64,000 nt of DNA. It comes from Daphnia pulex (taxonomy: Eukaryota; Arthropoda; Branchiopoda; Diplostraca; Daphniidae). Position 1 is the first letter of the stretch. Each line of letters starts with the position of its first letter. The stretch is taken from the NCBI RefSeq assembly GCF_021134715.1, contig NC_060028.1, forward strand, positions 9,957,482 through 10,021,481. The letters run 5' to 3'. Shown here in pieces: positions 33,431-47,200 of this stretch. The notes under the pieces were generated by a model, which was given only the letters and a program-made list of their open reading frames with translations, was not told the origin of the DNA and searched no databases. The position numbers were made by a program, and so were the translations under genes.

Positions 33431-35471
33431 TTAGACGAGATCTTCTATTTCACTAATGAACAAAAATAATCTACGGAGAAATTGGCTCATTTCCAAATAA
33501 GACATCTTTTTATGTAAAAGATCAAAGTCTGCCAACTCTAGATCATCACGTCGACTGATGCCACTGCGTCCGATGCGTTCGGCTAGTGCTCCAATACCAG
33601 CGAATTGCTCTCGGGTAAGTTCAGAAACGGAAACCAAGTCTATCAACTCGGACAGTTTTTCTTCTGCCTGCGAATCCAAGTGGAACCCGAGGATTTCGGT
33701 TAGAGAAAGGAAAAGTTTCTGTGCCGTTTAAAGAATTTTTCATTAATTAAAATTTTGACTTAAGTAATTTTAGATTTATAGTTTCAAACCTCAGTAGAGA
33801 GCTTTGACTCTGTGGCGTGTCGTTCAAAAACTACGTCATTTAGTCTTTGCCGGCAACGCGTCGCAACAACATATTGCGACAAGTATTCAAGAGGAGTCAT
33901 CGCTGCGCAGGTAAAATCATTTTTTAAAACAAACTCGACTGACAGAAATCGTTTCTTATTAATTGTGTACGTACTTTTTAGTTTTCTCAAATCTATGGGC
34001 AATTCAAACCGTGCTCCGAAATTGTTGCCAGCTCGCGGAAAATACAGCCAGGACATGTCTTCCACTGCGACTGTGCCTTCAACTTGATACAAGACGTCAT
34101 TATTCCCGTTGTGGTCGTCTTCGACTTGGAGATTACGTAGACTTTCCTCGAGATCTTCTACAGAGTGTTGTTTGTTTTTTACCGCTTCTTCACAAACCTC
34201 AATTGGTGGTTGAGCACCGACTTCGTTTATGAAAGCTCCGTTCAGTTTTGGATCCAGAAAAACCGGCTCATCCTAGTGTGAATCACCACAAATGATTCAT
34301 ATTCTCCCCATAACAATAACGGTAAATTAGGTCAAGCAAATAGTGCGTCTAAATTGCCTCAGTTTTCGCAAGGGGAAAACCATCGCTGAGATCCATTTCC
34401 CTCATAGGATCGGATAAATTATTAGCATCGTAGCCGGTGAACACATTTTCGTCCAAAACCGATGTATCCGGGTTGCGTAAGCTTCTTGCTCCTTTGGATG
34501 AAGACTGCTTCGGCACCTTTTTACCCTGTAAACAAAAAAGGTATTCTACAATCTGGGCATCAAAAGTACATGACTAAAATACGGCGTTTGAAAATAATGG
34601 GTGTAAATAACTTCAAAACCTTTTTTGTTTTGATTCGTCGTCGCCTACGTTTTTTCTCGGATTTGTTCTTTTGTTTCCCCTGATTGATCAACTGAAAAGT
34701 CACTTTTTCCCCATCGTACACCCAACCCATTTCGTAATCAGGTGAACAATTTCGAATCTGACGTTGCTTAGCTGGTTTCTGATTGCGAGGGCCGGGTTGA
34801 AGCGGGTTGGTCTTTCGAGGCTCTCTTCCTTCCAAATGGATACCTTGTAAACCGCAAGAAGGAAGTTGTAGCCATTTCTCAAACTTTATGCTTTTTCTAT
34901 TTCGTTTTTTCTTCCGTTGAAGAGGAGGTTTCAGTAGCCACTCGGATGGTCGAGGAGCGTTAGACGTCCAGTTCACATCATCTTCTTGTTCGGTGCGGAA
35001 AATGTCCCGATTGTCCGACCTTCTTCTCTTAGCTGTCTGGACATCCGCTATGAGATTCAAATTCTTTTGAATATAAATTTGAAATCCTTCCGGCAATATT
35101 CCTGAACGGGAATTTCTTGGCATCCAAACACTTGGTAACTTTCGAGAGGATGTTGGTTTAGTTACTGGAAGAGTCTCTACTTCCGGAGAAGGAAATTTTT
35201 TTACAATGTCAACCCAAATGACTGGCTTAGTTTCTTCCTGAACGGAAGAACTAGAGCAGTTCGATTCTGTTTCGCACAAAAGTTCAGTCGGTCGCTTCTT
35301 TGCAGTTTTCAATAAGACGACAATATTCGGTTTCCGGTTGTAAGCTTCTTTTGTTCGTGAACCTTGTGACAGTTTCAGTTTGTAACAATCTGGCTCTCTT
35401 GTGCGACTTTTTTCCACAACAATCTTTTGTTGTATCCCAGCAACAAATAGATTAAGTTCACCAGCGGCCAT
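33431..35471 (-). CDS. Uncharacterised basic protein of about 572 residues
   Basis: I do not recognise this family. Exons in minus-strand order: 35471-34620, 34525-34358, 34272-33975, 33902-33790 and 33718-33431, phase-consistent. The start ATG is at 35471. The first 284 residues are basic, with a bipartite-like nuclear signal (KKKRNRKSIKF and KKRRRRRIKTKK). The middle is acidic (VEDLEESLRNLQVEDDHNG) and then SWLYFPRAGNNFGARFELPI. The C-terminal 130 residues look helical and may form a domain (MTPLEYLSQYVVATRCRQRL, then LSELIDLVSVSELTREQFAG, ending FLRRLFLFISEIEDLV). The second intron appears to begin with GC (GAG then GCAATT) because no GT donor keeps the frame. A nuclear role is inferred only from its basic tracts. 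Confidence 0.75.
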
Positions 35472-35800
35472 CTCGTCTCATTGAATGTAAAAGAGTGACT
35501 ACGTAGTCCAATGCTTCGTTTGGTGTCTTTGTAGCACCACTTTCCGATCAATCAAGCAAACATTTTATTTATGTGCGTACACCGCCTCGGCTTGTACAAT
35601 ATTGACATTCAAAAGCGTCAAGTGTGCGGTTAGACGGTGCAAGATTGTATGCTTACCTCTTTGAAAGACTTTGACAGGAATGTTTCCGGCCTTTTAATGG
35701 GTCTTGTCGATCGGCCTGGCTTGTCCTGCATCCTAGTTCGAGGGCTCTTTAACTCGAATCGCTTAAGGGAAAAGTAGGGGCCAAATAGAAAGGTATGTTA
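35472..35800. other. Spacer between two minus-strand genes
   Basis: About 330 bases that must hold the promoter of the 33431-35471 gene and the 3'UTR of the 35801-36579 gene. No motif was singled out. Confidence 0.5.
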
Positions 35801-36579
35801 TTAATAGTTAGGAAAAGTGCTAGTCATTGTATACTGTGTTTGACGTTTGAATAAGATTTTGAATACTTCAAAATTGTCGAGAGGTTCGTGCTGGCCGTCC
35901 GCAACACTGCTAACATTGTCAAAACTTTTCCATGGTCGCAAATCTAGAACGAGCATTCCTTCCGTTTTAGGCGATCGCCTTTCAACTGGTGAAGGTCCAC
36001 CGCTCGCGCATCTCCGTATCGCCAGTTGATTAGCGGATGACGTTGTGGGATAAGCTCTAAACATTTTCACGCTTAGTGATTCCGAATTGAATAGATATTG
36101 TATAAAACATTACCTGCCTGTTTCAGCGTATGATCCCAGTGCATTTGATATAATCTTTTGCTCCCAGTTGTGATGGAAAATGCTTCCTTCATCGTGTGGC
36201 AATCCTGCTCGATTAGCTCTTTTCATCATTTTAGCATTTTCGTAATGCTCTGCTCCGCCTTCATGTGTCTGCAGTTACGATTGTTAGTAAGAACTTTTTT
36301 GAATTTGTAAGCGTATGAAAATTATTTTAAAGTTGAAAGATATCGCCTTGGTAATACCGATGATATTCTCGGCCTCCACACGACATCTTTTAGCTCGGGG
36401 TCCTTCGGATGATTACACAGCACCGAGCAGCCATATGGATATGGATTGGGAAGCCCTGCTAAAGGTCTAGCAGTTCGAGGGGCTGGTCGAGCCGTGATGC
36501 ATAGTCCAAGATCGATGTAGTTTGATCTGCCATTGAACACATCGAAAAATAAATTTCTTCTATATTTATGAGGTCCCAT
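35801..36579 (-). CDS. Uncharacterised protein of about 210 residues
   Basis: I do not recognise this family. Exons in minus-strand order: 36579-36358, 36268-36114 and 36056-35801, phase-consistent with GT-AG ends. The ATG at 36579 begins MGPHKYRRNLFF. An in-frame upstream TTG at 36627 is not a likely start. The protein is rich in Arg, Pro, Tyr and Gly, with PNPYPYGCSVLCNHPKDPEL, then HHNWEQKIISNALGSYAETG and a C-terminal FKRQTQYTMTSTFPNY. No signal peptide, membrane segment or repeat is visible. The proline- and tyrosine-rich, loosely structured sequence is of the kind found in small cytoskeleton-associated proteins, but that is only an impression. Confidence 0.7.
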
Positions 36580-38243
36580 CTTTGCTAATGTGATTAACGA
36601 CCGTAAGTGTGATTCAGAAATAGACAAAAACTAAACAGTTCACGAAACTAGAAAACGACCTCAGTGTGACACTTATTGATCTATCATCACTGCACAAGGT
36701 ATATAATCACTATGGAGACCATTTAATAAATTATCTGTTCCAAATTCCAATAAAGAGGCAGTGAATAACTTTTTGGCAAGCAAACTGAATGAGCGAAAAG
36801 TTTGGCGTCGTTGCAAATTGTCCGCAAAGAGTTGAAACAGCTAACTTGACTGCAGGATCTTGTTCGCGTTAGTTTATTGCAGTACTCCGCCATGACATCC
36901 TTCTTTCCTATCGGCCAACATTTTCAGAACATGGTGATGACTAATAAAGTCTTACAACAGTTAGCATAAGTAGCAATTAAGCAGAAATAGATTTAGAACG
37001 CGATGCATATGAACGCTGTTTTTATATATGGACACTTTGACTTTTTGTTGGGAAATCTAAAGGGCTTATTTTTTATCATACAAACCTTCCAGGAATTTCC
37101 CCATAAACGTTAAAACAAAAATAATCGCGTCGTTGTTGCTATATCGAAACCTCTGAACTGCAGATAAGATAACAATAAGCTGCGATTAAGGGTACTACTA
37201 TGAAAATTTAAAGTACTATAACAAAAGCCATATCATGTTTAAAGTGCCACGACGAAAGCCTATCATGGGCTATCCCTTTAAACGTGTTTTTCAATTTGTG
37301 ACGTCACATTCTTTATGAGTGCAACGCAACGGCAACATATCCCCAACCCTCCTTATCAGTGTTCAGCTAACTCATCGCCCGGAAGTCGACAAAGCTCGTG
37401 GGCACTGGAAGCACACCCAGAACACAAAGCTCTCGAAACCACTTAAATATTCACCAAAACGAGACAACACGGCATTCCTCTTAAATTTATCCATTCTTTA
37501 AGGTTCGGAATCATCACTCGAGGCCAAAAAGGTGAATCATAAAAAATTCCAGAATGACCAAGAAGATCCACTAACTCATCACTTTTAGTTAAAAAAAAAA
37601 ACACGAGGTGATTTAAAACATTAATTACGAAATTTATCTTAAACATGAAGTTGAGTTTTCACCGGTAGACGTTATTATAAAAGTCATGCCGCCATGTTTT
37701 TGAGGCATACTAACTTACCTCGTCCTCTACAGTAATATATGCCGTGTGCGACTCCATTATTGTCAAATTCGTTTTATTGGAACAATATTAGGTTAAGATC
37801 AGTCCTCAAAAACACTTCTAGTGATCCAGGAACATATTAATCATTTCTTTGAATAGTTATTTTCGGTTGAGTGGTGTCTGCAAAGTTTTTTCATGTACGA
37901 ATATCATATATATTCCCCACGCTAATGACAATCGAGTATGGCGAACAACTGAATGTCACGCAAACACAAAAGCATTGCTGCCACCAAAATGTTTTTTTTG
38001 CCACTGGTTACTGACACATCCTACACAGACAGGGTCTGTTAGAAAGCAGGCATGTTTCATAGTATTACACAAATGTTTTTTTTTTTTCAAATATGTGCTG
38101 TGTGTTGTGAATTTCAATGTGTTAATAGTGATGAAGGAATGCTGGAAAAGTGTAGTCTAGTTGCTGAAGCCATCCTCTATTGTTTCTAACTGTCAACTCT
38201 TTTTTGTATTGACAGATCACATGCTGCTGAAATCACAGTTAAA
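36580..38243. other. Intergenic region upstream of the giant zinc-finger gene
   Basis: 1.66 kb, AT-rich. It includes a possible small minus-strand two-exon gene (37443-37758, listed separately) and, near its right end, the acceptor (gacag at 38212-38216) of the exon carrying the zinc-finger start codon. The 5'UTR exon of that gene was not located. Confidence 0.5.
37443..37758 (-). CDS. Possible small two-exon gene, unrecognised
   Basis: On the minus strand an ATG in good context starts MESHTAYITVEDE, followed at once by a consensus GTAAGT donor (37717-37758 region). Further down, an open frame reads LVDLLGHSGIFYDSPFWPRV... and continues to a stop at 37443. It can be joined in phase if the acceptor is the AG of GATGAG, which is a weak site after a good poly-T tract. 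The product would be about 60 residues with no known relative. The donor is convincing; the rest is uncertain, and this may be the 5' exon of something else or a decayed gene. Confidence 0.3.
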
Positions 38244-41200
38244 ATGAGCACATCAATGGCTGCTGAGTGTGAGGCAAGATTGTTGAAACTTCAACAATAT
38301 GTTCCTTTTCTGCAACGAGCAAAGGAATACTACATATCCTCTCCAGAAGATGGGAAGAAGATAACTCAACTCATTGCCATAATTTCCAATGCAGAACGAT
38401 GTAGAGAACAGTAAGTACTCATGCTCAAAACATACGCTTCTACTCCCAGGATAGACATGGAAAGTTTGAGCTTTAATGGACTTCTTTGATTTTCTTGCTA
38501 GGTTACGACCTGAAACTCTTGAAAGATGTGAAAACTTTTGCAGACTGCAATATTTAAAATTTGGGAAGGTATGTGTATATTTTTGTTACAGGTAAAACCA
38601 TAATGGAATGACTAACTTATTAATTTCTAGGAGGATGAAGTAAGACTAAGGAAAGGGAACAATCCACATAGTAGCCGAGAAAATAACAGGTTGGCTTTCA
38701 TTGCTACTTTCCACTTTCTGTTTCTCATGCATAATGTATGTTTTTTGTTTGTTTTTATATATATATAGGTTTGACAATCCTCAACAGTTTCGAAAAGGCC
38801 CAGATCATGACGAGACACCAAGAAGTCCAAGTCCTGAGGAAACGGAACGTTTTTCTGCAAACTCTGTACCTAAAGCAATCCCTAACCAACGAACAGATTC
38901 TGATTTACGAATCAATCCAATTCTGAATCGTCCAGAAATGATCAATCGGGACCCTTACAGACGTTCTTCTCCAGTCGTTGAGCTTCGTCCTAGTCCTTCT
39001 CGGCCTCTACGAACTGAGCCAATTGAAATACCTACAATGCCTCAGATTCAAACTGGATCAAGAGTTCAGGGCTTTTCAAATCAGGATCAAGATTATCGCC
39101 CTGCATATGATCAGTCAACAGCAAACGGAAGGCTTTCAGTGGAGGAACGTCGAGTCACGTATAATAGAGGTTCACCTGATGTGCAGCTTGCGGGAACGTC
39201 ATTCCCTAAACGCGAATCTCGATTTGACCGTTATGCGGGCGATCGATCTTCTATGCGGCCTTATGAAGACCCACTTCTTCATAAGCAGGCTAATATAAAT
39301 AGTCATTGGGATGCTCAGCCAAGCTGGGAGTCTCATAGCCGTGATAGAATAATGCATCCTGCAGAGAGAGACAGGTCATTCCAGAGTCGTGGTCCTCCCA
39401 ACACATCACATGCAGGGCCGAATGTTGCAAGACCAGGCACTCGATGGGATTCGTCCAACATTCAAAATCCACATTTTTCGTCTGTTTCTAGGACTGCACA
39501 AGCAAATAGGACAACACATGATAGCCAGCGAGAATCAATTCCAGTCCAGCATGTCCCATCTTTCCGAACTGGAGAGTCATCCAACCCTCGTATGGATCGC
39601 CACAGACACGAGCCTAACCGCGGAGGAAAGAACTGGTCTAGTAGCCGAGATCAGCCTCCACCGATTCCGCAGCAAAATTTTGATCGGAGTCAGCCTAAGA
39701 CTGATAGAAAGTATTCTCAAAATGACGCGTCATCTAGACAAGGACTTCTACCTCACCCAGCTTCCACCAGTTTTCCTGTTCCTATCCCACCGACGTTGAC
39801 GTCTCGTCCTCAAACCACTTCAAAAGTACCAATTCATCAAGCAAATTCTGTATCGCAGCAGCAACAGTCGACGATGGATTCATCATCTTCTCAAGGTCCA
39901 GCTCGCAGGGAAGATCCTCGTCTAGCAAACAGACCGAAACCTTCTGTTCCGTCGCTTCCTAATTCATCAAAACCGCTCCCATCACCCGTCAACTCATCCA
40001 TACAGGCGCAACCGCCTCCGAGTCCACTTACACCAGCCCAATCGATTCCAAACCCACCTGTAGCAGCACCACCACCACCACAACGATTCTCTTCGTCTTC
40101 CACTCCTGGTTTGTCTCGTTTCCCTCCTGATCTTCGGGGAACTCAGCGACCAGTAAACAAAATGCCACAACCAACAGAACCACCAAAAGGACAAAGCAGT
40201 TCTAAGGGCTACAACAAAAGTGACAGTGATGTCCGAAAAGATGTTGCGAAGCCACCACCTGTTACCGATAATGCTAGCGGGTCTAGCACGAGAAATCAGG
40301 ATGAATTTGTCTCTCCGTTGGATAGTTTGTATAGTGGAACGTCAAAATCTGGCCAAACCGGCCGAGGTTATGGTGTTCAGACTTATAAAATCCCTAAAAA
40401 GAAGACTACGGTGGAGTATTCCAAAGGAGGAGGTAAACAACTCTCATCAGAAGCTGATCCATCCATTGTGATCTCATCGGAATCTTCGTCAACCAATGAA
40501 ATTACTCAAGATACTACTAAAGCAAGCGATAGTCTCCAACCAGCAGCTGAACTCGACAAAGAACCATCTGAACAACAGGACGATACTATTCCGTTAGAGG
40601 TTATCGAAAAATTTTTGAAGAAGAACCTCCCGTCGGATGATGCCAAAATGGTATTAGATCGAATTAAGACAAAGACTACCCCCGATAAGACTAGCCCCGA
40701 TAAGGATGCGAACGATTTGACTGGATCTCCTTTAAAGGCTCCGAAACAGGCTGAAAACTCTCCTACTCCCCGTTTTAATTCGAATATTCAGGAGTTGAAC
40801 ACTAAAAATGTTTCTCCCGTCAGTAATAGTGACAGTAACAATTCATCAGGGGCTGTCACAGACGCCACTGTAACATCCTCTGGTGATCCCCTTATTTTAG
40901 TTTTGTCGGAAGAAGATGAAAGACCAACGGATGAGGAGAGCGGAAGTTTGGTGCAGGGTACAATTAAAACCGTGACTTCTAGTGGTTCGAAAGACCCTGG
41001 CGAGGTAACCGGAAAGAAGAAAGGAAGACCTCGCAATTCTTTGCCCCTTGAATTAGCAAGACTCCGCGAAGATCTCACAGATTTCATGAAAGGAGGCATG
41101 GAGCTTGGTAGTCGAAGATGTCGTTCAAAATCCTCTCAACCAACATTAGATGAAGCGTCGGAAGAAGGTGACAAACGAGTCGAAAATGTGGCACCAGCAA

Positions 41201-44200
41201 CCGCAAAACGAGGAAGAAAAAGAAAAGTCGGGGGAGATAAGGTGCCAGAAGTTTCGTCGTTGAGTCCTATTCCGCCATCTGAAGAAGGAAATGAGAATTT
41301 AGATGACACCGGAAGCACCTACTCTTCGTCCTTGGAACCCACTAGCGTAATCGAGTCTCCAAACGAGTTGACTAATCCTCTTCGAGGGCAAACAAGTACT
41401 CGGGGCCGTCCAAAGAAAGGAGCCGCTCGTGGAAGGAAATCCGGTACGAACGATCCCAGTCCCGAAGGTACAGGGGGTAAATTGTCGAAAAAGCGGAAGA
41501 AACCACTTGTTCCAACTCATTTATCGCTGCGCGGACGTCGTTCAATGTACGAAGACGGTGAACAAGAGAATCTTGCAGATCAATATTTCCAATGCCAAAC
41601 ATGTTCGTATCTCGGACAGAAAATCGTTCATCATTACGTCAATGAACATCCTGAAATAGAAAATCCTTACGTTTCTGTGCCTGAAAGTAATTGGGAAGAA
41701 ATTCTGAGCTCTGCCACCAACCCACCGCATCTTGAAGTAAACTCTGATCTTCTTTCGGACTTGTCTTGGATTCCCACTCGTCCAAATTACACCAGTCCTG
41801 TGCAGTGTAAATTATGTGCCTTCCACACCTCCAAACGAAGTGAACTCATGGAACACGTAATGATCCACGCCCTTCCTACTAATTGCAAATATCGTTGCTT
41901 ACTCTGCGACTTCACTGAAACAAATTTCTTCGACATGTTGGATCACGTCGGTGGTCACACTGGCGAGTTTCGGTACCGATGCAACTACTGCAATTTTCAA
42001 GTTGCACATCGAGCCGGCATCAAGCACCACATGAACAGCATGCATGAGTCTCAAGATGGCCTGTTCTACAATACCAAGTCGTTCGAAGAAGAGAATCTAC
42101 AGATGTGTATCTCCGGATTTGCTTGCAAGACTTGCCGTTACGTACAGATGAATGAAGAGGGTGTGCAACGACACAAAGCTTCACATCCTGACTGTGATGA
42201 GCACGTTAAGATCAATTTGGTTACCTTTATTCAGGAACCTATCACTGTTCAGAAAGAAATCATTGAAGAAGAGGAAAACTCTATGGAAGATAGTAAGTTG
42301 GAAAATATTCAAGACGAAAAGGAGAAAGGAGTGTTTTTATGCCCAACTTTAGAATCAGTGAGGCATGACGATGATCTGGATGAGGATCAATTGACAGTGT
42401 CTTTAAAACTACACTCAGTTTCGTTCATAGAAACGTTGGCCGAAAAACTTACTAATCCTGAGGCATCGGAACAAATACCGAAGAATAAATCTCAAGAACA
42501 ACAACCTGTAGTGCTAAATCCACCAGATGCAGAATCTGCTACCCAAGTTCCCTCGTCGATGGCGTTAGAAACTTCATCCCAAGAGCCAGAAAAGTCATTA
42601 AACACGGTGGTTGCCAGCAAGGAAACCGAATGTATAGAGCAGGCAACAAGTGACCCCCCTCGGCTTTTAATGGAAACCTGGAAGCAAAATGCCTTATTAC
42701 AAACGATCATTTCCAAACTGTCGGACAAACTTGGTGGGTCGGAAATAGAAGCAAGCACATCGATTGAAGTTGAGGATGCTGAAGACGCCGAAGTATCTGA
42801 GGAGGAGGAGGATGAGGATGACAGCGAAGAGAGTTTGGATGATTCCGAGGTAAGAAACACGAATTTCTCCTTAACATTGTACTTTTGTATCTGTTGTTAA
42901 TACTGTTTTTTGACGTAATAGATTGATTCAGAAGATGAATCTGTTGAAGACCAAAACATGGATCAAGAGGACACTGTGCATACACCCATTACGGCTGCAG
43001 TTGTTGTTAACGAAACAGCAACCGTCGAGGATATCGATGCGTCGTCAGATTCAGCTGGATTTCTGAGAATCGAAAACGTCATTAGTCTCATTGATATCGA
43101 TGAAGATGACAGTCTCGATCCGGTTGCTTCCGCCGATCTCTTCTCGAAAGTAACAGTGGCCAAAGACGAAGTGACTTTCCCGTACAACACTAAGCATGAT
43201 CGACCCAAATTCGCAGCTCAGTTGAAGGACGGAGAAATCTACAAATCAATGCTGGATCGTGGACGTGTTCGATATTTGTTCAAGTGCATGGCGTATCGTT
43301 GTATGTTCTCTAGCGACTCGGCTAAAGATTTCAAGCAGCATTTGCAGTGGCATAGCAAACATTTCTTCGTGACAAATCCTAGTCGGCTAATTTGTGAACG
43401 ACGAATGGTTACGGAAGGCGGTGCTGGCGGTGTCTGCGAAACGATAACTTTACCAGATTTTCATTTCTGTTCCTGCTGTCCGTTTGTGGCATGTTCCACA
43501 TTAGAATTGGTGAAGCATATCGAAAGCATCCACGGATCAAGCGATTTCCAGTGCTCTGCCTGCTTCTTCCGCGCAAGACGTTCCAAGATAGTTGACATTC
43601 ATACCATCATCTCTCACCAAGGGACGAATGCATTCACGCTAAGCTGCAAATTCATAACTCCTGCTGAACGTCAATTGGATGTCGATCAACTAGGGTTGAG
43701 TCAAGTCCCGAGGTATCGCTGCTGCGTCGACAAATGCGGATTTGCTTGCATCCTCCGCAACAGTTTCATCAAACATCTGTCGACTTGCCACCCCGGGCTG
43801 AGGCATTTTATCTGTCGCTTGTGCACGAAAGACATTTCTTGTAACAATAGCGATTACACGCAATACTTTCTACACATGAATACCCACAACATGGGGTTCT
43901 TTCAATGTGCCTTTTGCCTGTGGGGGTCTGACCTACCGACGGATATGCTCATCCATCAGTGCCTCCATCATCCCTCCATGGAGGGCAAAGTGTTCACTCG
44001 CTCCTCGCAAAACTCGTCCTCTTCCATGACCCTGTTAAAGTATTGGCATCCAGGATTGCACCATTCATACTCAGTGAAACAAAAGATCGATTTCGAGCAA
44101 CGTTTTAGAGAACTTTTTGACAAGGTTCACGTTATCGAGAGTCTAATGTCACCAGAAGAAGATGTTATTGATGTGCATGTGACGGAAACAGAGAACAATA

Positions 44201-47200
44201 AAAACGAGATGGTGGCTGGAGAACCGATGAATGTTCCATCGAGTCTTGAAGATGAACAAGTTACCGAAAAATCAGTGGCTGTGGAAGAGGATTCGGCTCT
44301 TCCAGAAATTTCCAAGGAACCTGAACCCGAGTTTCATGGTTTTGGGGAGGAAGAACAGGCGAAAGCCAAGCAGCAAACAGAATCTATTGTAATTGTATCA
44401 GATCCTGAAGATGAAAATTCTGCTAGTGCTCCTATTGAGCTAACAGCAGTCATGGCCAAAAAAACAGCTGAGGAACAAGCAGAGCAAGAACCAGAGGAAC
44501 ACCAGGAAGGACTGGCTGGACGCAAGTTGTACATGTGTGGAAACATAGGCTGTGATGAGACTGCTGAAACTGCAGCAACTTTCAAGGTTCGTTAACAAAT
44601 CTAATTTTTCTGTCATTAACTAATAATAATGTTTTTATTTGCCATAGGATCATTTGTTGGTGTGTGATTTAGCTCGAGATTCTCGTTTATTGACATGCCG
44701 TCATTGTGGAAAAAATATTAAACAGGTCTCTAACCTGATTGAACATCTTCGATCTCATGGCGTCAAAAGATTCTTGTGCGGACTGTGCACCCACCGTTCC
44801 AATCAAGCTGTGCAAATCCGTAAGCACATGAAAACGGTACATCGGGTCAACGTTTGTGGTAAGCTTACTTATTCATTTCTCTTTCTATGCCAATATCGAT
44901 AAAATTTCCTGTTTAAATTTTAGACGAGGTGCCTATCAGTTCAGGACCAGGACCAGCGAACGCTGAAAACGTTCTCCATGCTTTGTATCCTCGAGAAATG
45001 ATCGCTCGGTTGAAACTGAGGACGAGGGGATCGCCTGGTAAGAAAGGTGCTACCAAAGCCTTTTCGTGCCGAGATGCGCAAACGATTCCAATGAGGGCAA
45101 TTTTGCCCTCTAAAGTCAAATGCGCACATTGTGGTTACGCGAGTATTGTCAGAACAAATATGATTCGACACCTTTCCATGCATCAGTGTAGCGAAATAAC
45201 AAATGGAACATCCAGCGAAGGAGAAGAAATCATTCCACGGATAGTGATACCAGACCAAGACCCTATCAATCCAGTGCCTCATCTGGAAACCCCGTCTCAG
45301 GGGATGATGTTTGACAAGATGGCTAATTTAGCTTACAGTTCGCATGTCAAAGAAAAACCGGCAACAAAAGAACGAATGAGTAAGATGAGGAATTCGAACT
45401 TGGTTGACGATTCGGTCGGATTGGAGAAAGCCCTAGAGCCTATTTTTGTTCCGGATCATCAGCGTTACGTGTGTGGCTTCAACGACTGTGGCCATTTGAC
45501 CATCAACGAAAATATGCTGAAGTATCACGTGCAGACTTTGCACAAGAACGCCGTCTTTTCTTGTCCTCACTGCACCTTGCTGGATGAAGAAGAACCCATG
45601 TCTATGGAGGCCTTCCGTGGTCACTTGAAGATGCACGGTCCTCAGTTATTCAAATGCGGACATTGTACCTATTATCATTGGCACCAACAAGATATTGATT
45701 ACCACTTGAAAGACAAACATCCTAACCGTCCGCCGTGGAGGATACTCGTTCGGGATCCGAACGATGCCGAAGTGAAACGTTTGCAGAACACTAATCAAAA
45801 TGCTGAAAAGAGCGGCGCGTCATGGAACTGCAGTTTATGTAAACAAGTGGCGTACACTGCGGCCGACATGCAAGCACACGTGGAATCAAATCATGGCGTC
45901 AAAAATCAATTCAAATGTTCCTTGTGTCCAGTCCGCTGTAACATTCACTCTGAATTCGACCGACATTTTGCAACAAAACATCCCGGACAAGACGTTCAAG
46001 TTCTCACAATGTTTTACAAGTGAGTTGAATTTTGAATTTTAACGTTGTTGACTATTAACTAATCACTTTTTTCTTTTCTTTTGTTAAGAGTGGAGAACAG
46101 CGAAGCTACCAATGAAACAGAAACAGCTTCATTCGTCGCAGCCAATTTTGAGCCACTATGGAAGAAAGATGACAATAGGTTGCGTCATATTCGTGGAATT
46201 CTTTTAGATGAGGACGAAATAAAACCAACCGAAGAAGATGGACATTCTGGAACAAAAACTGTGAACGAAGATCCAGTATTTGGTCGTTATGGTGCACCGT
46301 GTTCCATCACTGGCCAGTATTGCTGCCCTAAATGTAATCAATATCGCGTCTCGTACTCCCGCGACTTGAGGATACATCTTTATAAGGAATTAGATTACAA
46401 AAAATTCCTGTGCTCCATCTGTAACGAAGGCTCCTGGAGCCGTGCTCTGGCATTGAGTCATGTAGGAAAGTTGCATCCCAACTCAGGCGCTTATATACGA
46501 GAAATCACGTCTAATCGGGCTCTTGAGGATTGGGTCAGTTCATTTATTGAAAAACTTCTAATTTTAAATACGATTGTAACTTTTTCTTTATCTATTAGGT
46601 GGCAAAAGTAATCAAAGTTCAGACGGACGCCTTAAAGACCATAAAAGCAGTTTTGCCTACTGCAAATAAGGCTAAAAAAAGTGTTCCATCTTCTCCGGCC
46701 ACATCTACTCCGTCTTCTCCCGTCAAGTCACCAGCGAAAACAAAGAAACCTGTCACTTCAGTGGTGTCTGCCCCCACAGTTTCGATACAGCCTAAACCAA
46801 TTGTGATCACTGTAGATCTGGAACCATTGCCAGACACTAGTGCGCTGCCGTTGCCATTAAAAAAGGACTGGAACTGCCTTTCTTGTCAGTTTGTAGGGGA
46901 TTCCGAAAAGCTGCTGGAAGAACATGTTGTGGCGAAGCATGCAGATGAAAACACAAAATCCGGAAATAAAATTTGCTTGGAGTGTGGATTCAAAGCCACA
47001 CCCAAACAGTCATTGGTCAACCATCAAAAGAAAACCAAACACACCAAGACAAACGAGGTGGCAACAACTGCTGATGATGGTGAAAGCGAAGGTTCAGTTA
47101 GCACATTGACCGAAGTGGATAGTACACCGCAAGTACAACAAGCCAAGAAAGGTCGGACCAAAACGCCCAATCCATACCGATGTAAGCATTGTAAATTTTC

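Noticed and set aside
40788-42860. Long minus-strand open frames opposite the zinc-finger exon
   Set aside because: They mirror Ser/Glu-rich plus-strand codons and have no independent splice or domain support.
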